From Cubamyces lactineus (lineage: Eukaryota > Basidiomycota > Agaricomycetes > Polyporales > Polyporaceae), in the NCBI GenBank assembly GCA_022376465.1, contig JACDTU010000001.1, forward strand, positions 2,790,001-2,854,000: a DNA stretch of 64,000 nucleotides, in the 5' to 3' direction. This document shows positions 13,805-24,626 of this stretch, one piece after another (positions within the stretch are counted from its first letter, which is position 1; each line of letters begins with the position of its first letter). The notes beneath the pieces were generated by a model. The model ran no database searches. It was given only the letters and a program-made list of their open reading frames with translations, and was not told the DNA's origin. Position numbers and translations under genes: made by a program.

Positions 13805-15513
13805 GGTGTGAATAGCGATGTCTGGTCTGGTAATTAAGTCTGCTGAGCAGATGTGAGTGGTAAGCTGAGGAGGAGTGTCGCTTGCGAGGGAAGCAGCTGA
13901 GATTCTGAGTGAGGAATGTCTCCATCGGTCTTCTGCGGAGGCACATTATAACGGACCGTCCACACATTCGGGAGCGCCCATGAAAGTGCACGAATCTAGG
14001 ATGCTGGCATCGGATCAGTGCCAGGCGCTCGGGGACGTGCAGCTCGGAGTTCAATGCGCGTTGTGGGTAGGCCACATCGGATGACGACGGGCAACGTCTT
14101 GCAGGCCGCGGCTGCGGTATCAACAAGTGACCGACGGCTCGTACGGTGCCGCATGGCTGGACTTCCGCTGGATAGCCTACTACTAGCCTGTGCGATTTGA
14201 ATGGGGCGAACTTCGTGATGGCGAAGGACGCGTCGAAAAGACGTTCCTGCCGTGGATTACTCAGATTACTCAGGGAGGTTCCATCGGCCGCTCGCGCGTG
14301 GTCAGAATCTCCTCGGTGATAGCGAGCAAGAATCGACCTGCTGTGCGGTACGAAAATTCCGACGTAAGGGCGATGGTGCTAGCGTGGTCTTGTAACGGTC
14401 TCTCCAAGATACGAAGTCCGTGTTCTGCGGGCACCCTGCAACGGCATGAATGTTCAGGACTGGTCGCGTGAGCAGAATTTGGGAGCGAGATGATACCGGG
14501 TTAACAGTACGGGGTATGCTTGTTCTGTGCTGCACTTGGGCTGCACACTGCGCACAGCGTGTACGGTGTTCGAATCGAAGAGGGCGTCGGACGTGGCGCC
14601 ATGCACACTCCACGGCATCCCCGGATCGACGCTGCCGATCTGCGAACGTTCTTCCCAATCCGTCTCCACCAAGCGCCATGACCTCATTCTGCGCTCCCAG
14701 GCCGATAGACACGGATTCCCCGCTGCCTCGCCATGTCGGGATAGGTCGACGCATGTCCTCATGCGTAAGAGCACTTATTCCGTCCCGAGCCTCGTGTGCG
14801 GCTGAAAGGAGGATCTGCAAGAGTCGGGCTCAGTCAGCGCGTTGATGGATCTAGTCGCGTCGGACGATGGGCTTGACTGTCTTGGTGCTGTATAGGTCAT
14901 ATGGCGCTGTTCGTCGTCTTCTTCACCGTCGAAACGATTGCGACTCGATCGAGACTTGCAAACTGCTGTGCCGTAAGTGAGAGATCACCGGTACGGGTCT
15001 CTAAGAAGCCGGAGTGTATTGGTCCTCTGAAGACCGCACGCCGACGGTTCACTAGATACCCGACGGCAGACTGCGTTCGTCGTCTCGTCCTCAAGGCCAA
15101 CTTGCAAACGACACTCGCAGAGAGAGATCGGTACAGGTTTCGCAGAGGCCGAGTTGGAAATGCAAGCGTCAACACCTCCGACCGGAGAGACTTCGAAGTT
15201 CGAAGCAAGGACCGCATCGGCCATGCATAGACTTTAGCACATCTCTAAGACATAAGAGCTAGCTCAAACGGCGGACTACGGCGACGTCGGAGGCGCTAGT
15301 ACTTAGCGCAGTGCTGTGTGGAGGTGTCTGGACGCCGTATAACATGCCACTGCAGCGGTGGTAGTACGTAGGCGGTAGATCTGCCAAGCATCCGCCACAA
15401 AAGCGTCGCGCCAAGACGACTGACTTCAGGTCGACCGTGACGTCAGGCCCTGAGCAGACATCTCTCACACAATTATGACAAGCGCCACGGTACGGCTCAC
15501 AGAATGGCCCTGA
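13805..15513. other. Intergenic region upstream of the A-T-R gene
   Basis: I see no gene here. It holds the A-T-R promoter on one side and a tRNA gene on the other. Open frames of 90-170 codons on both strands have no recognisable content. Confidence 0.5.
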
Positions 15514-15585
15514 GGGCATTTGGCACAGTGGTAGCGCGCACGCTTCGCATGCGTGAGGTCCAGGGTTCAATCCCCTGAATGTCCA
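15514..15585 (+). tRNA. tRNA-Ala (anticodon CGC)
   Basis: A 72-nt cloverleaf without intron. The acceptor stem GGGCATT pairs with AATGTCC, with discriminator A. The anticodon arm is CACGC, loop TTCGCAT, GCGTG, giving anticodon CGC. The T arm CAGGG-TTCAATC-CCCTG is intact. A T5 run about 25 nt downstream can serve as RNA polymerase III terminator. A nearly identical gene lies on the other strand at 44499-44570. Confidence 0.95.
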
Positions 15586-15863
15586 TCGAAATTGGTCCTC
15601 GTCACATTTTTGCTAGCGTTTCTCTGGACTCCGCTGAACGCTGAACGCTGGATCCAGACGACCAATATAAGCCCCGTTCATGTCAAGTAGTGAGCTGCAA
15701 TGTTGTGAACCTGGACGGCCCCGTGGCGTCAGCGATTTAAAAAAATCGATATAGTACATTTTCTCGTGCGCTGCTGCTTGTCCCGACTACTGCACCGTAC
15801 CCTCTTCCCCAACGCCCCATCGCGCTTGGTTGAATCAAGCCCTCACACACCCCGCGCCCGCAC

Positions 15864-17480
15864 TCACTCATCCGCAAGAATCAACACGCTCTTCCCAAAG
15901 TTCCCCCCGCTCTGTACCGCGACGATGGCCTCGCCGGCGCGCTCGAGCCCGCGCACGCGGTCTTCCTTGTACCGGATCTCGCCGCGCGCGACGCGGGCGG
16001 GGAACGTCGCGTAGAACTCGGCCTCGTACTTGGGGCGGAGCGTGCCGACGATGAAGCCGTTGATGGAGAGCTCCTTGCCGACGATCTGGAGCAGGTTCTT
16101 GACGGGGTAGGGGGAGGTGGTGTTGTATTGCGAGATCATGCCGCATTCCTGTGGTTGGGTGGTTGTTGAGAACGCTGTGAGGGTGGAGAGATTGAGGGGA
16201 GGAGGGGCACTTACGATGAACCGCGCGTGACGGGCAGCGTAGTCGATAGCAGCCTCTAGAGTCTCGCCACCAACGTTGTCCCAGTAACTACGGTGCGTGC
16301 CCTCACGTCAGTACCTATCACTCACCCTGAAGAGCACTGGACGTACATGTCAATAGGACCCTCCTTCTCGAGGATCTTGCGCGTGTCGACGGTCTTGTAG
16401 TTAAACGCGACGTCCGCGCCGATCTCGGACATGAACGCGACCTTGTCGTCCGACCCGGCGGACGCGATCACCTTGAGGCCTTGCGACTTCGCGAGTTGGA
16501 TGACGGTCCTGACAGAGTGACGAGTCAGCTTTCAACGTACTTTCGAAATCTCATGGGCTAGCGTAGCGCGACGTACGCTCCAACGGGCCCTGGAGGAGAC
16601 GCAGTCAGCACAAGTCCTGTGAGACGCGTCAAGCTGCGTGAAAACACCTACCTGCACCAGCGGTGACGAAGACGGTCTCCCCCTTCTTCGCGCGCGAGAA
16701 CTCCTTCCACGCGTAGTCCGCAGTCTCACCTGGAGGGATCATCACGAGCGTAAGAAACGTATTCCCCACAGGGGCAAGGGTAGCTCAAGAACGCACCCGG
16801 CATGCCACAGACGCCGACATACACCGACCACGGGAGGCCCTCCTTGTTCTCGATCACCTTGAACTTGCTGGGCTCCTGCTCGATCACGTAGTGCTGGAAC
16901 TCTGCACGACGAGGACACAGTGTGAGCGGTCGGTTACAAGACACGAGTGGTGTGTTAGGACGAGAACGCACTGAATACGCCGTAGAGGTGGTCACCCGGC
17001 TTGACCGACGAGTTTTCAGAGCGGACGACGACGCCGACGCCATAGTTGTAGAACCTGTACGGTACAAATCATGTTTACTACGGGGCAAGTCCGCGTAGAG
17101 GGACGCGGCGGTTCGTCACTCACGGCTCTCCAACGAGGAAAGGTGCCTATACAAACGGGCAGTCAGCTTCATGCGAAACAGAGGGGCTCGGGCCCAGAAT
17201 CCGCAGGTACATACAGAATAGCTCTTGATGCTCGGGTCGCGCATTTTTCCGCGCAAGTAGGGATCGATGGACAGGACGAGGACCTTGACCAGGAAACCGC
17301 CGTTCAGGGGAACGGTGTCAGGGTCGATGGTCTCTGACTCGTCGTAGTCCATAGTCTTTCCCGGCTCGGGGAACCCTGTGTGATGGTTAGCTTGCCGCTA
17401 CAAGTGGATATGAGCGGCGGAGGCTAGTTACCGGTGGGGACCTCCTTGAAGAGATAGCGTCCGTTCTTTACAGGGGCCAT
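15864..17480 (-). CDS. NADP-dependent medium-chain reductase, copy A
   Basis: Ten exons join exactly to 343 residues, starting MAPVKNGRYLFKEVP. This is the zinc-free medium-chain dehydrogenase group of prostaglandin reductase and 2-alkenal reductases, which reduce activated double bonds with NADPH. Seen: the N-terminal barrel with DPYLRGKMRD, the nucleotide loop AGAGPVGA, the segment IASAGSDDK, and YWDNVGGETL. The nucleotide loop is encoded across a 13-nt microexon at 16577-16589 that spells GPVGA. The soluble enzyme is about the normal length for its family. Its closest relative is the tandem copy at 18.9-20.7 kb. Substrate unknown; an enoyl reductase serving the nearby A-T-R enzyme is possible but only inferred. 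Confidence 0.93.
16577..16589 (-). other. 13-nt microexon in reductase A
   Basis: The exon is flanked by CAG on its 5' side and GTACGT on its 3' side. It supplies the core of the Rossmann nucleotide loop (GPVGA). Skipping it would remove the cofactor loop and shift the frame. Confidence 0.9.
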
Positions 17481-18904
17481 GTTTGGTCAGTTGTTATATA
17501 TGAGAATTACTTTGTGCTATGTCTTGTGCGAGATACAGGGGCGAGGATGCGGGAGGAAAACTACACAGTTGCTAGTCTCGTGTGCGCAGTGCTGTGCTTT
17601 ATAAACCGTGGGCAATGTCGAACTTTGCGCAAGGGTTTTGAATGCAGAGACCGTGGGGAAACCGGAGAGAACCTTCGACGGATGGGATGGTGGACGTTGA
17701 CGTTGCTTAGTGAGGTCATCGACGTCCCTCGCCAGCTCATCCTGTTCTTGATCAGCAACCTCCTTCGATCGTCCCTCCGGATCCGGCTCGGCTTCCTTGA
17801 AAAGCCGCTGCATTGACTGTTGTCGACATGCCCATTGCCCGTGTCTCAGCTGCATTGAAACCCTCGACGCGCAAACTATGGATTGGCAATAGAACCTCTC
17901 GTTTGAAAGACGACGTCGACGCGTTATCTCGGGCTGTACGTTGTCAGGGCCTGACGGGAACCCGGCTCGGCCTAGGACCGGGGACGGTCTGCTGATAAAC
18001 AAAGTTCGAGTAGAGGCTACTGGGCCTGCATGCGCATCGTCGCACACTCACCTCCTCGAACCGACGTTTACGCGTATACAGTACGAGCCAGACAACCATC
18101 GGGGTCAAGGACGAACCGACGTACAACACATGCACGGTACGTGGGCGCCAAGACCCGGCTCGTTACCGCCCGGAGTGTCTGCAACAGGCAGGTAAGTTAT
18201 GTGCATTGTGCATGGTAAGTGGGCACTACGTTCAGGCTGTACAATAGCCACAGCACCTAGAAGCGAGGTCATCGGAGAATGCTGCTGGTTCCCCGCCTTA
18301 TGGGCGTGCACCGGTCAGTTTGTATCGTGGAGGCCTCGTCTGACCCAGTTTGTGCCTTCGAGATCCCTGCATGCTCATCAATTTGAATGCTCGCGCTAGC
18401 CCCAACATCAAGGGTACTCATGAACTCCCGACCGGGTTCAGGACTGTGAGCAATTCTGCTGGTGCTTTTAGAGCACATCCACCGCGTGGTGCGGGGCCGA
18501 AGTGTAGGCCAGGTGCTCCAAGTGCTCGTTGGATCGATGTGCACCTCGTTGGCAGCACCGACATCGACGAGCGTGGTGTAGGCCGTCTGTTCGGCTCCCC
18601 CTGCGCCGCTCATGCGCCGATACGAGGGCTAGTGCAGATCTTGTGAGCACGCCTTGCTCCCACCCGCAGCGCTCACCCACAGAAGCTAGCGTATATCCAG
18701 TTGAAGGCAGAAGGATGCGACGCATGGCCAGAACTTCCCTGCTTCCCCTTCGACATAGACGCGCATAGCAGCCTTTAGCCCATACGATGTCCAAATCCAT
18801 CTTACAGGTCTGCACAACAGGGCTAGGCTACACGCGGCGGGGACGCCTTCACGCTCAAGGCCATCTCTTTGCCAGATACTGTGTAGGTACAACGCCAGTG
18901 GCGC
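17481..18904. other. Intergenic region between the two reductases
   Basis: It holds the promoter of copy A, with a TATATAA about 22 nt before the ATG, and the 3' flank of copy B. No gene is recognised. Confidence 0.5.
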
Positions 18905-20686
18905 TCATTCATCGGCAACGACAACGACGCTCTTCCCAAAGTTCCTCCCTCTTTGCACGTCCGCAATCGCCCGCCCCCCATTCTCAAGCCCGCGCACCGC
19001 GTCCTCCTTATACCGAATCTCGCCCGCTGCGACGCGACGCGGGATCGTCGCCCGGAATGAGGCCTCGTACTTTGCGCGGAGCGAGGTCACGATGAAGCCG
19101 TTGAGCGACAGCTCCTTCCCGACGATGCTCTTGAGGTTCTTGATGTGATATGGCTGCGCGGCGTTGTACTGCGAGATCATGCCGCATTCCTGTCGGTGGG
19201 AGCGATGCACCGTTCGTCCGTTGGTGAGTTGCGGTATGCGCGCCGTGATCAGGCGGGGGAGGGACGTACGATGAACCGCGCGTGTCGCGCTGCGTACTCG
19301 ATGGCCGCCTCGAGCGTCTCGCCTCCGACGTTGTCCCAATAGCTGCTCGCATACATTCACCGTCCTCATCGTAAGCAGTTCGTCCGAGGTCGAAACGGGC
19401 ATGAGAACACTGACATGTCGATCGGGCCCTCCCTCTCCAGCACCGCCCGCGTGTCGACCGTCTTGTAGTTGAACGCGACGTCAGCGCCGACCGCGGTCAG
19501 CCAGGCCACCTTCTCGTCCGACCCTGCCGACGCAATGACCTTCAGCCCGTCGGCTTTGGCAAGCTGGATGACAGTCCTTTGATGGGCGCGCGGGTGAGTC
19601 CTATAGCCGTGTTGATTTCAATGGGCGGTACGTACGATCCTACAGGCCCTGGTGCGCGAGCCGGCGTTGTCAGCGAAGCTAGTACGCTAGTCGTGTATGC
19701 CAGTTTGCGAGTCCCAACGCACCTGCGCCAGCTGTCACGAACGCTGTCTCTCCCTATCAACATACCGTCAGCATATAGTTTGCCCCCAAACCATCGGCCC
19801 GGATACCCTCCAAGATTCCTCGAACAGACAACGTACCTTCTTCGGATGCGCGTGCTCCCTCCACCCATACACCGCCGTCTCACCTATCCTCACCAAACGT
19901 CAGCCCAATGTCTCCCATCCCGACCCCTCACGAGATCACGATTACCATCTCTACTCACCCGGCATGCCGCACACGCCCAGGTACACCGACCACGGCAGCC
20001 CCTCCCTATTCTCGATCACGCGGAACGCTTGCGAGTCGCTCTCCACCACGTACTGCTGGAACTCTGGGGAGCGATATCGTGAATGTGAGGCCTGTCTGGT
20101 GAGCAGGGATTGATGTGTTAAACTCACTGAAGACGCCGTAGAGGTGGTCGCCCGGCTTGAACGCGGCGTTCTCGGAACGCAGGACGAAGCCGATGCCGTA
20201 GTTGTAGAGCCTAACGGACCACGAACACCCAGAGGTTCAGCTTGACATGCTTACCGCTCAACGACAGGTCCGCCGCGAGCGGCCTAAGAGGCAACTGTCG
20301 AGACTCACGGTTCGCCCACAACGAACGCCGGCTGCATCGCGCGCGTCCGAGCCCATGTCGATCGTGAGCTCTCGTACCCCGTTCAAGATGGAGAAAACGA
20401 CGGCACACGTACGGTATACGTCTCGATCTTCGGGTCCCGCATCTTCCCGCGGAGGTACGGGTCGACCGACAGCACGAGCACCTTCACGAGGAACGCGCCG
20501 CGCTCGAGGGGCGCGCCCAGGTCGGCCGTCCGCGAGTCGTCGTAGACCATCGTCTTCCCGGGCTCGGGGAAGCCTGCGTGTGCGTGCGTCGCATCTCTAT
20601 GTTCGTATCTTCAATGAGGTGGGGAGGGAGAACGCACCGTCGGGGATTGAGAGGTAGAGGTAGCGTCCGTTCTTCACGGGGGCCAT
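18905..20686 (-). CDS. NADP-dependent medium-chain reductase, copy B
   Basis: A tandem paralogue of the gene at 15.9-17.5 kb, in the same direction and with the same exon layout. It starts MAPVKNGRYLYLSIPD and ends NFGKSVVVVADE. It keeps DPYLRGKMRD, the loop GPVGS, IASAGSDEK and the WDN active-site region. The 13-nt microexon at 19636-19648 is conserved. The proteins are clearly alike throughout but the introns have diverged, so the duplication is not recent. The role is NADPH-dependent reduction of activated alkenes or enones; the substrate is unknown. Confidence 0.92.
19636..19648 (-). other. 13-nt microexon in reductase B
   Basis: It lies at the same position and phase as in copy A, between CAG and GTACGT, and encodes GPVGS of the nucleotide loop. 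Confidence 0.9.
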
Positions 20687-21859
20687 TCTATTCACCGTTC
20701 GATATATGGCGGACGAGCAGAAACGAACGGCCGCCCTGCGACGTCGCTGTACTTATACGCCGTGGCGACACGGATATCATACATTGCCAGAGGGGAGTTG
20801 CGGTAAGGCCCGGCACCAGCAGAGTGGCCAGTGTCCGGAAACGAAGCATACTAGTACTGTACGTACTGTATACTTACTACTGTAGTGCCGCGTAGTGTGC
20901 GGCCATATCGGTGTGCGTAGACTGCGCCGCGCCACCGTCGATATCCGGACGGGTGGTCCGGAAGCGGTGAGCTTGATTCGAGCGTCTTGCGGGTTGCGGA
21001 TTGCGGATTACGCTCAAAGCACGCTCGAGCTCGGGCTTTGCGCAATGCGCATGTCAGGCTTCGAGCTGGGCTAGCTTTCGGGCACCGTCCGAATCTAGGG
21101 CACTGGCAAACGATGAGCCGCCCCCAGCCCTCCGACGCCCTCAACTCTCTCCAAAGCGATAGCTCAACGCGGCGATACCCCTAGCTATAGGGCCTAGGAC
21201 CCGCACCCGGACGCACGCCACAACACCACAACCACGCAGACGCCGATATCGACCGCAGCGCAGGCAGCTGCCACTGCCAGCCCCCCCCCCCTTCCCGGCG
21301 GCTGGGACGCGCGACCAGCTTGGGCCTGCAGCTGTAGGTGGTGTTTTCACGATCAGGATCGATCAGGATGAAGCTCGGGGGCTTGGTCAGCCTCAAATCT
21401 GGAGCGATACACTCCCGGGTACCGGCTACGCGCTCATATGGGTGCTTATGGGCGTATGGGGATTGAGCGGCGAGAGACAGCCGGACGCCGACAAATGCCT
21501 ACGGTCCAGGGTCGCAAAGTCAGGTTCGAGTTCTTGGCGTCTTCGTCAATTGGGCATTTCATGGCTTAAGGCTTAAGCCAAGTGTTTGCCTAGGCACAGC
21601 GCGCCAAAGTGTTAGAACACACAGAGCACAGCAGCAGACGCACCTCACTTGCCCCTCAGACCTTCACATCGTGCTGTGCAGATCTCATTTGACACAATCT
21701 GACTCCAGGTCGCAGTCGAGCAAGTGCCGTAGAGTTCGAACACGCCCATTACCGAATGTCTATCAACTATGTCTACCATAAAACGCCACATAAAACGTCG
21801 TATGCACAAAAGAAAGGGCGCGGACGCTGACGCGGCCCCGGGCCTGCAGGCTCCCTGGC
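20687..21859. other. Intergenic region
   Basis: No gene is seen. A TATAAG about 70 nt upstream of reductase B may be its TATA box. A run of 11 C residues lies at 21281-21291. Confidence 0.5.
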
Positions 21860-24169
21860 TCACGTCGAGAAGATGCCGATGATCTTGAATGGCGGCACGT
21901 TCCGGTCGTCCTCCTCGCCTAGCAATTGGCACTCGACGTAGTGCGTCCCGCGCGCCACTCGGTGGTCGATCATCTGTAGTCTGTTGCACGAACGTGAACG
22001 ACGTCAGCACATTGTAGTGAGAAAGATACCGAGCGTAATGCTGTAATGCTTACGAAGGCGTGGGCTCTCCGACGTCCCCTGCGTTCTCGATCACGACCGC
22101 ACCCGCGTAGTTGTCATCCACCCAGCATTCCACCGCGCTGCCCTCGCCAACCTGCTCCCTCGGCTCCTTCACGTAGTACACGCCGACGTCACCCGCGCCG
22201 ATTTGAATATTCACCCGGAACCTGCTCGTCGGCAGGGACGAGTAAAAGTAGTGCGCGTGCGACGATAGCTCGGCAGAGCCCGGTGGGGGATGGTATGCCG
22301 CCCAGCCTGAGCCTGCGAACATCGAAAGCGGGAGCGGGTTTACGAGATCGTTCGCGGACACGCAATACGGCGCGACTTCCTCGAAGGGTGCCGCTTCGAG
22401 GTCCGCTGGCCGGCTGTTGATGCGCACCGGGGGTACACGTAGCCGGGGATCTTGTGAGGCCGGGGGGCGTCCCGCCGCGTCGCGGTCTGCAACAATGGGG
22501 TTAGCCACGCCAGCAGCCTCCTTGTCCTCGGCAACAACGCCTGCCGCAGCGCCCTTGCGCTGAGCGACCCCTCCAAAGAGCCCGCGCGCGTCCGTCGGCT
22601 GCTTCGCTTGGTTGTCGGCCAATACTGGGGCGACAGCAGAGGGGAGCGCCTCCGCAGAGTGGCCGGTGATGGCTGCCCAGGCGTTGCAGATTTGTGATTG
22701 GAAGTACGAGACGAGGACATCCGCGATGACTTCGTGACCGGCCGTGTTTGCCAGGACAGGATCCGTGAAATACTTGTTGATAGATGCTGGATTTGCCATG
22801 TAACGTGGGTACAGTACCGGCTTAACGCTGCAAGCGAGGTGGGTATATGCGCTGTATGAGACGACCAATACTCCTACCTGATGTGGGGGACATCATAGAA
22901 GTGCGCTACCAAACTGTGCCAGTGATCGGCACCGGCGAAACCTTTGGACTGCGCGACTTGGGGGCTGAAGTGACCAAGGATCAGGACGGCTGGTGCGTCC
23001 GGCCGGATCAGGATCGACCGTATGAGAAGCTCAAACTCATCCATTGACACATTCGTGCTGCGTGATTTTCTGTTAGACCAAGTGTTGTCCATTTTAAGAG
23101 CGAACTTACTTTGCGTCGTCCACATCAAGCTCGACGATAACGAGGTCCGTGATGTCAGGTATATGGTGCGCATTGCAGAATGAGAAATACGAAGAACTGG
23201 TTCGTCGCATGGCACCGTTCGTCAATTCAGATGCAGGGTGGGGGAATACACCGTTCCACCAGTTGAAGAAGCGTGCAGGGTAGCATCCAGGTGCAAGTGG
23301 ATCGTCACCGGCACCGTGGCAAGCAGAGACTATTATAGAAATGTCAGCATTGCCCCAGACAGCGAAGGGAGATAGCAGGGCGAAGGTTATGCGCTGGTGG
23401 ACCCGAACTTTGAAACTATATTAACGAAACGTAAGGCGTTTGAGGAACGCAGTCCAGACGACCTTGGAGACGTCATACGTCGAGGCACCGTCCCAGAGAA
23501 GTAAGAGCAGCGACTTCTATGGTACCATAGACCATGAAACATCGCTCTAACTCCTGCAACGGGGACAGTTTGATATGCAGGGGTGATACCACTCGAAAGC
23601 ATTTGACGACAACGTCATTCCTACCACCGCAATCACCATCCAGCCTTGTCTGGACAGCTCGGATGGAGAAGCAGAAGGAGTAGAGCGCGCAAAGACGTGG
23701 AGACACGGTACGAAGTAAGGTGCTTACCTGAACCTCCGATGATACTAATAGTCACTGGCAGGCCCGCAAGGGCCTTGTTAATGACACGCTGGATGCGTGC
23801 ACCGCTCCCTGTGTGGAAGCGCGTTTGGGAGAGAATGATAGGATCGTATTTTGATGCAAGTTCGTCGCCGGGACCCAGAGCAGGGCAAAAAGGAAAGGGG
23901 TTGGCGTCGTCGGAGACGTTGAGATAGTTCTTGGGCTTGAGGTCGGTATGAAGAAGACGGTGTCGAGAATTAGAGGAGTCTGTAGGGAGTATAGAGCGAG
24001 TGAATAGAATAAGGGCGACGAAGGCGACGAGGATGAGCCATATTCGATTGGTGACTCCGAGGCTCTTCTGGTGGAGGCGCGAAGGGGTCTTTTCGGCGTC
24101 GGAGCCCATGCGGACGGGCGTGGAGGGTACGTTGATGTGGGCGACTGCCTTGCCTGCGCGGCGTTGCAT
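21860..24169 (-). CDS. Type II membrane SGNH-hydrolase-like protein
   Basis: Five exons (23728-24169, 23110-23329, 22878-23069, 22054-22827, 21860-21980) join in frame to 582 residues. The start at MQRRAGKAVAH gives a short basic cytoplasmic tail and one membrane segment (IWLILVAFVALILF), then a lumenal domain. Seen: VTISIIGGSVSACHGAGDDP, where the GGS serine fits the first block of SGNH/GDSL hydrolases; ARFFNWWNGVFPH; a paired-Asp stretch VIVELDVDDAK; and VLILGHFSPQ. The family usually acts on acyl esters, here probably of glycans in the secretory pathway. The first intron is 398 nt, unusually long for this window. The gene diverges from a CAP59-like glycosyltransferase, which suggests a shared job in surface glycan assembly (inference). 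The exact catalytic triad cannot be assigned by eye. Confidence 0.82.
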
Positions 24170-24626
24170 CCGCGAGCTGTTCACCGTGGACCGCGACGGT
24201 GAGGAGGGCGGGTAGAGGAGAGGGGGAGGAAGAGGGTGAAGGAGAGGAGTGAGCAGACGGACAGGAACTTGGATCAAGGTGGCAGCCAAGGCCCGATCCA
24301 AAACGGGACAAAATGGGCGCCTCCGCCCTTTGCTTTCTGGCAGCTCCTCCAGTCGAGCAGCCGCTTGCCTCCTGCCCTCTCCCTCCATTTGACATCCGCA
24401 GTCTAGTCAGCTCAACGCTCGTATACCCTACAGGCTTTTCTATCTTTATTTTCTCTTAATTGGTATATCGTAGCTCCTCTGGGCGACTCGTCGACACCGC
24501 GCATATACACCACCGACCTCAGCGCACATTCCAGGCAGTCACGTCGGAGGTAGCGCGTCGGAACCCTTGCACTACACACTGTTTCCGAGTGGTACGTCTG
24601 ATCCACTCTTCTTGCGCTGTCCAACG
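24170..24626. promoter_or_regulatory. Bidirectional promoter region, 457 bp
   Basis: This is the whole interval between the two divergent start codons of the SGNH-like and CAP59-like genes. It must hold both leaders and both core promoters. No clear TATA box was found on either side. Confidence 0.6.
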
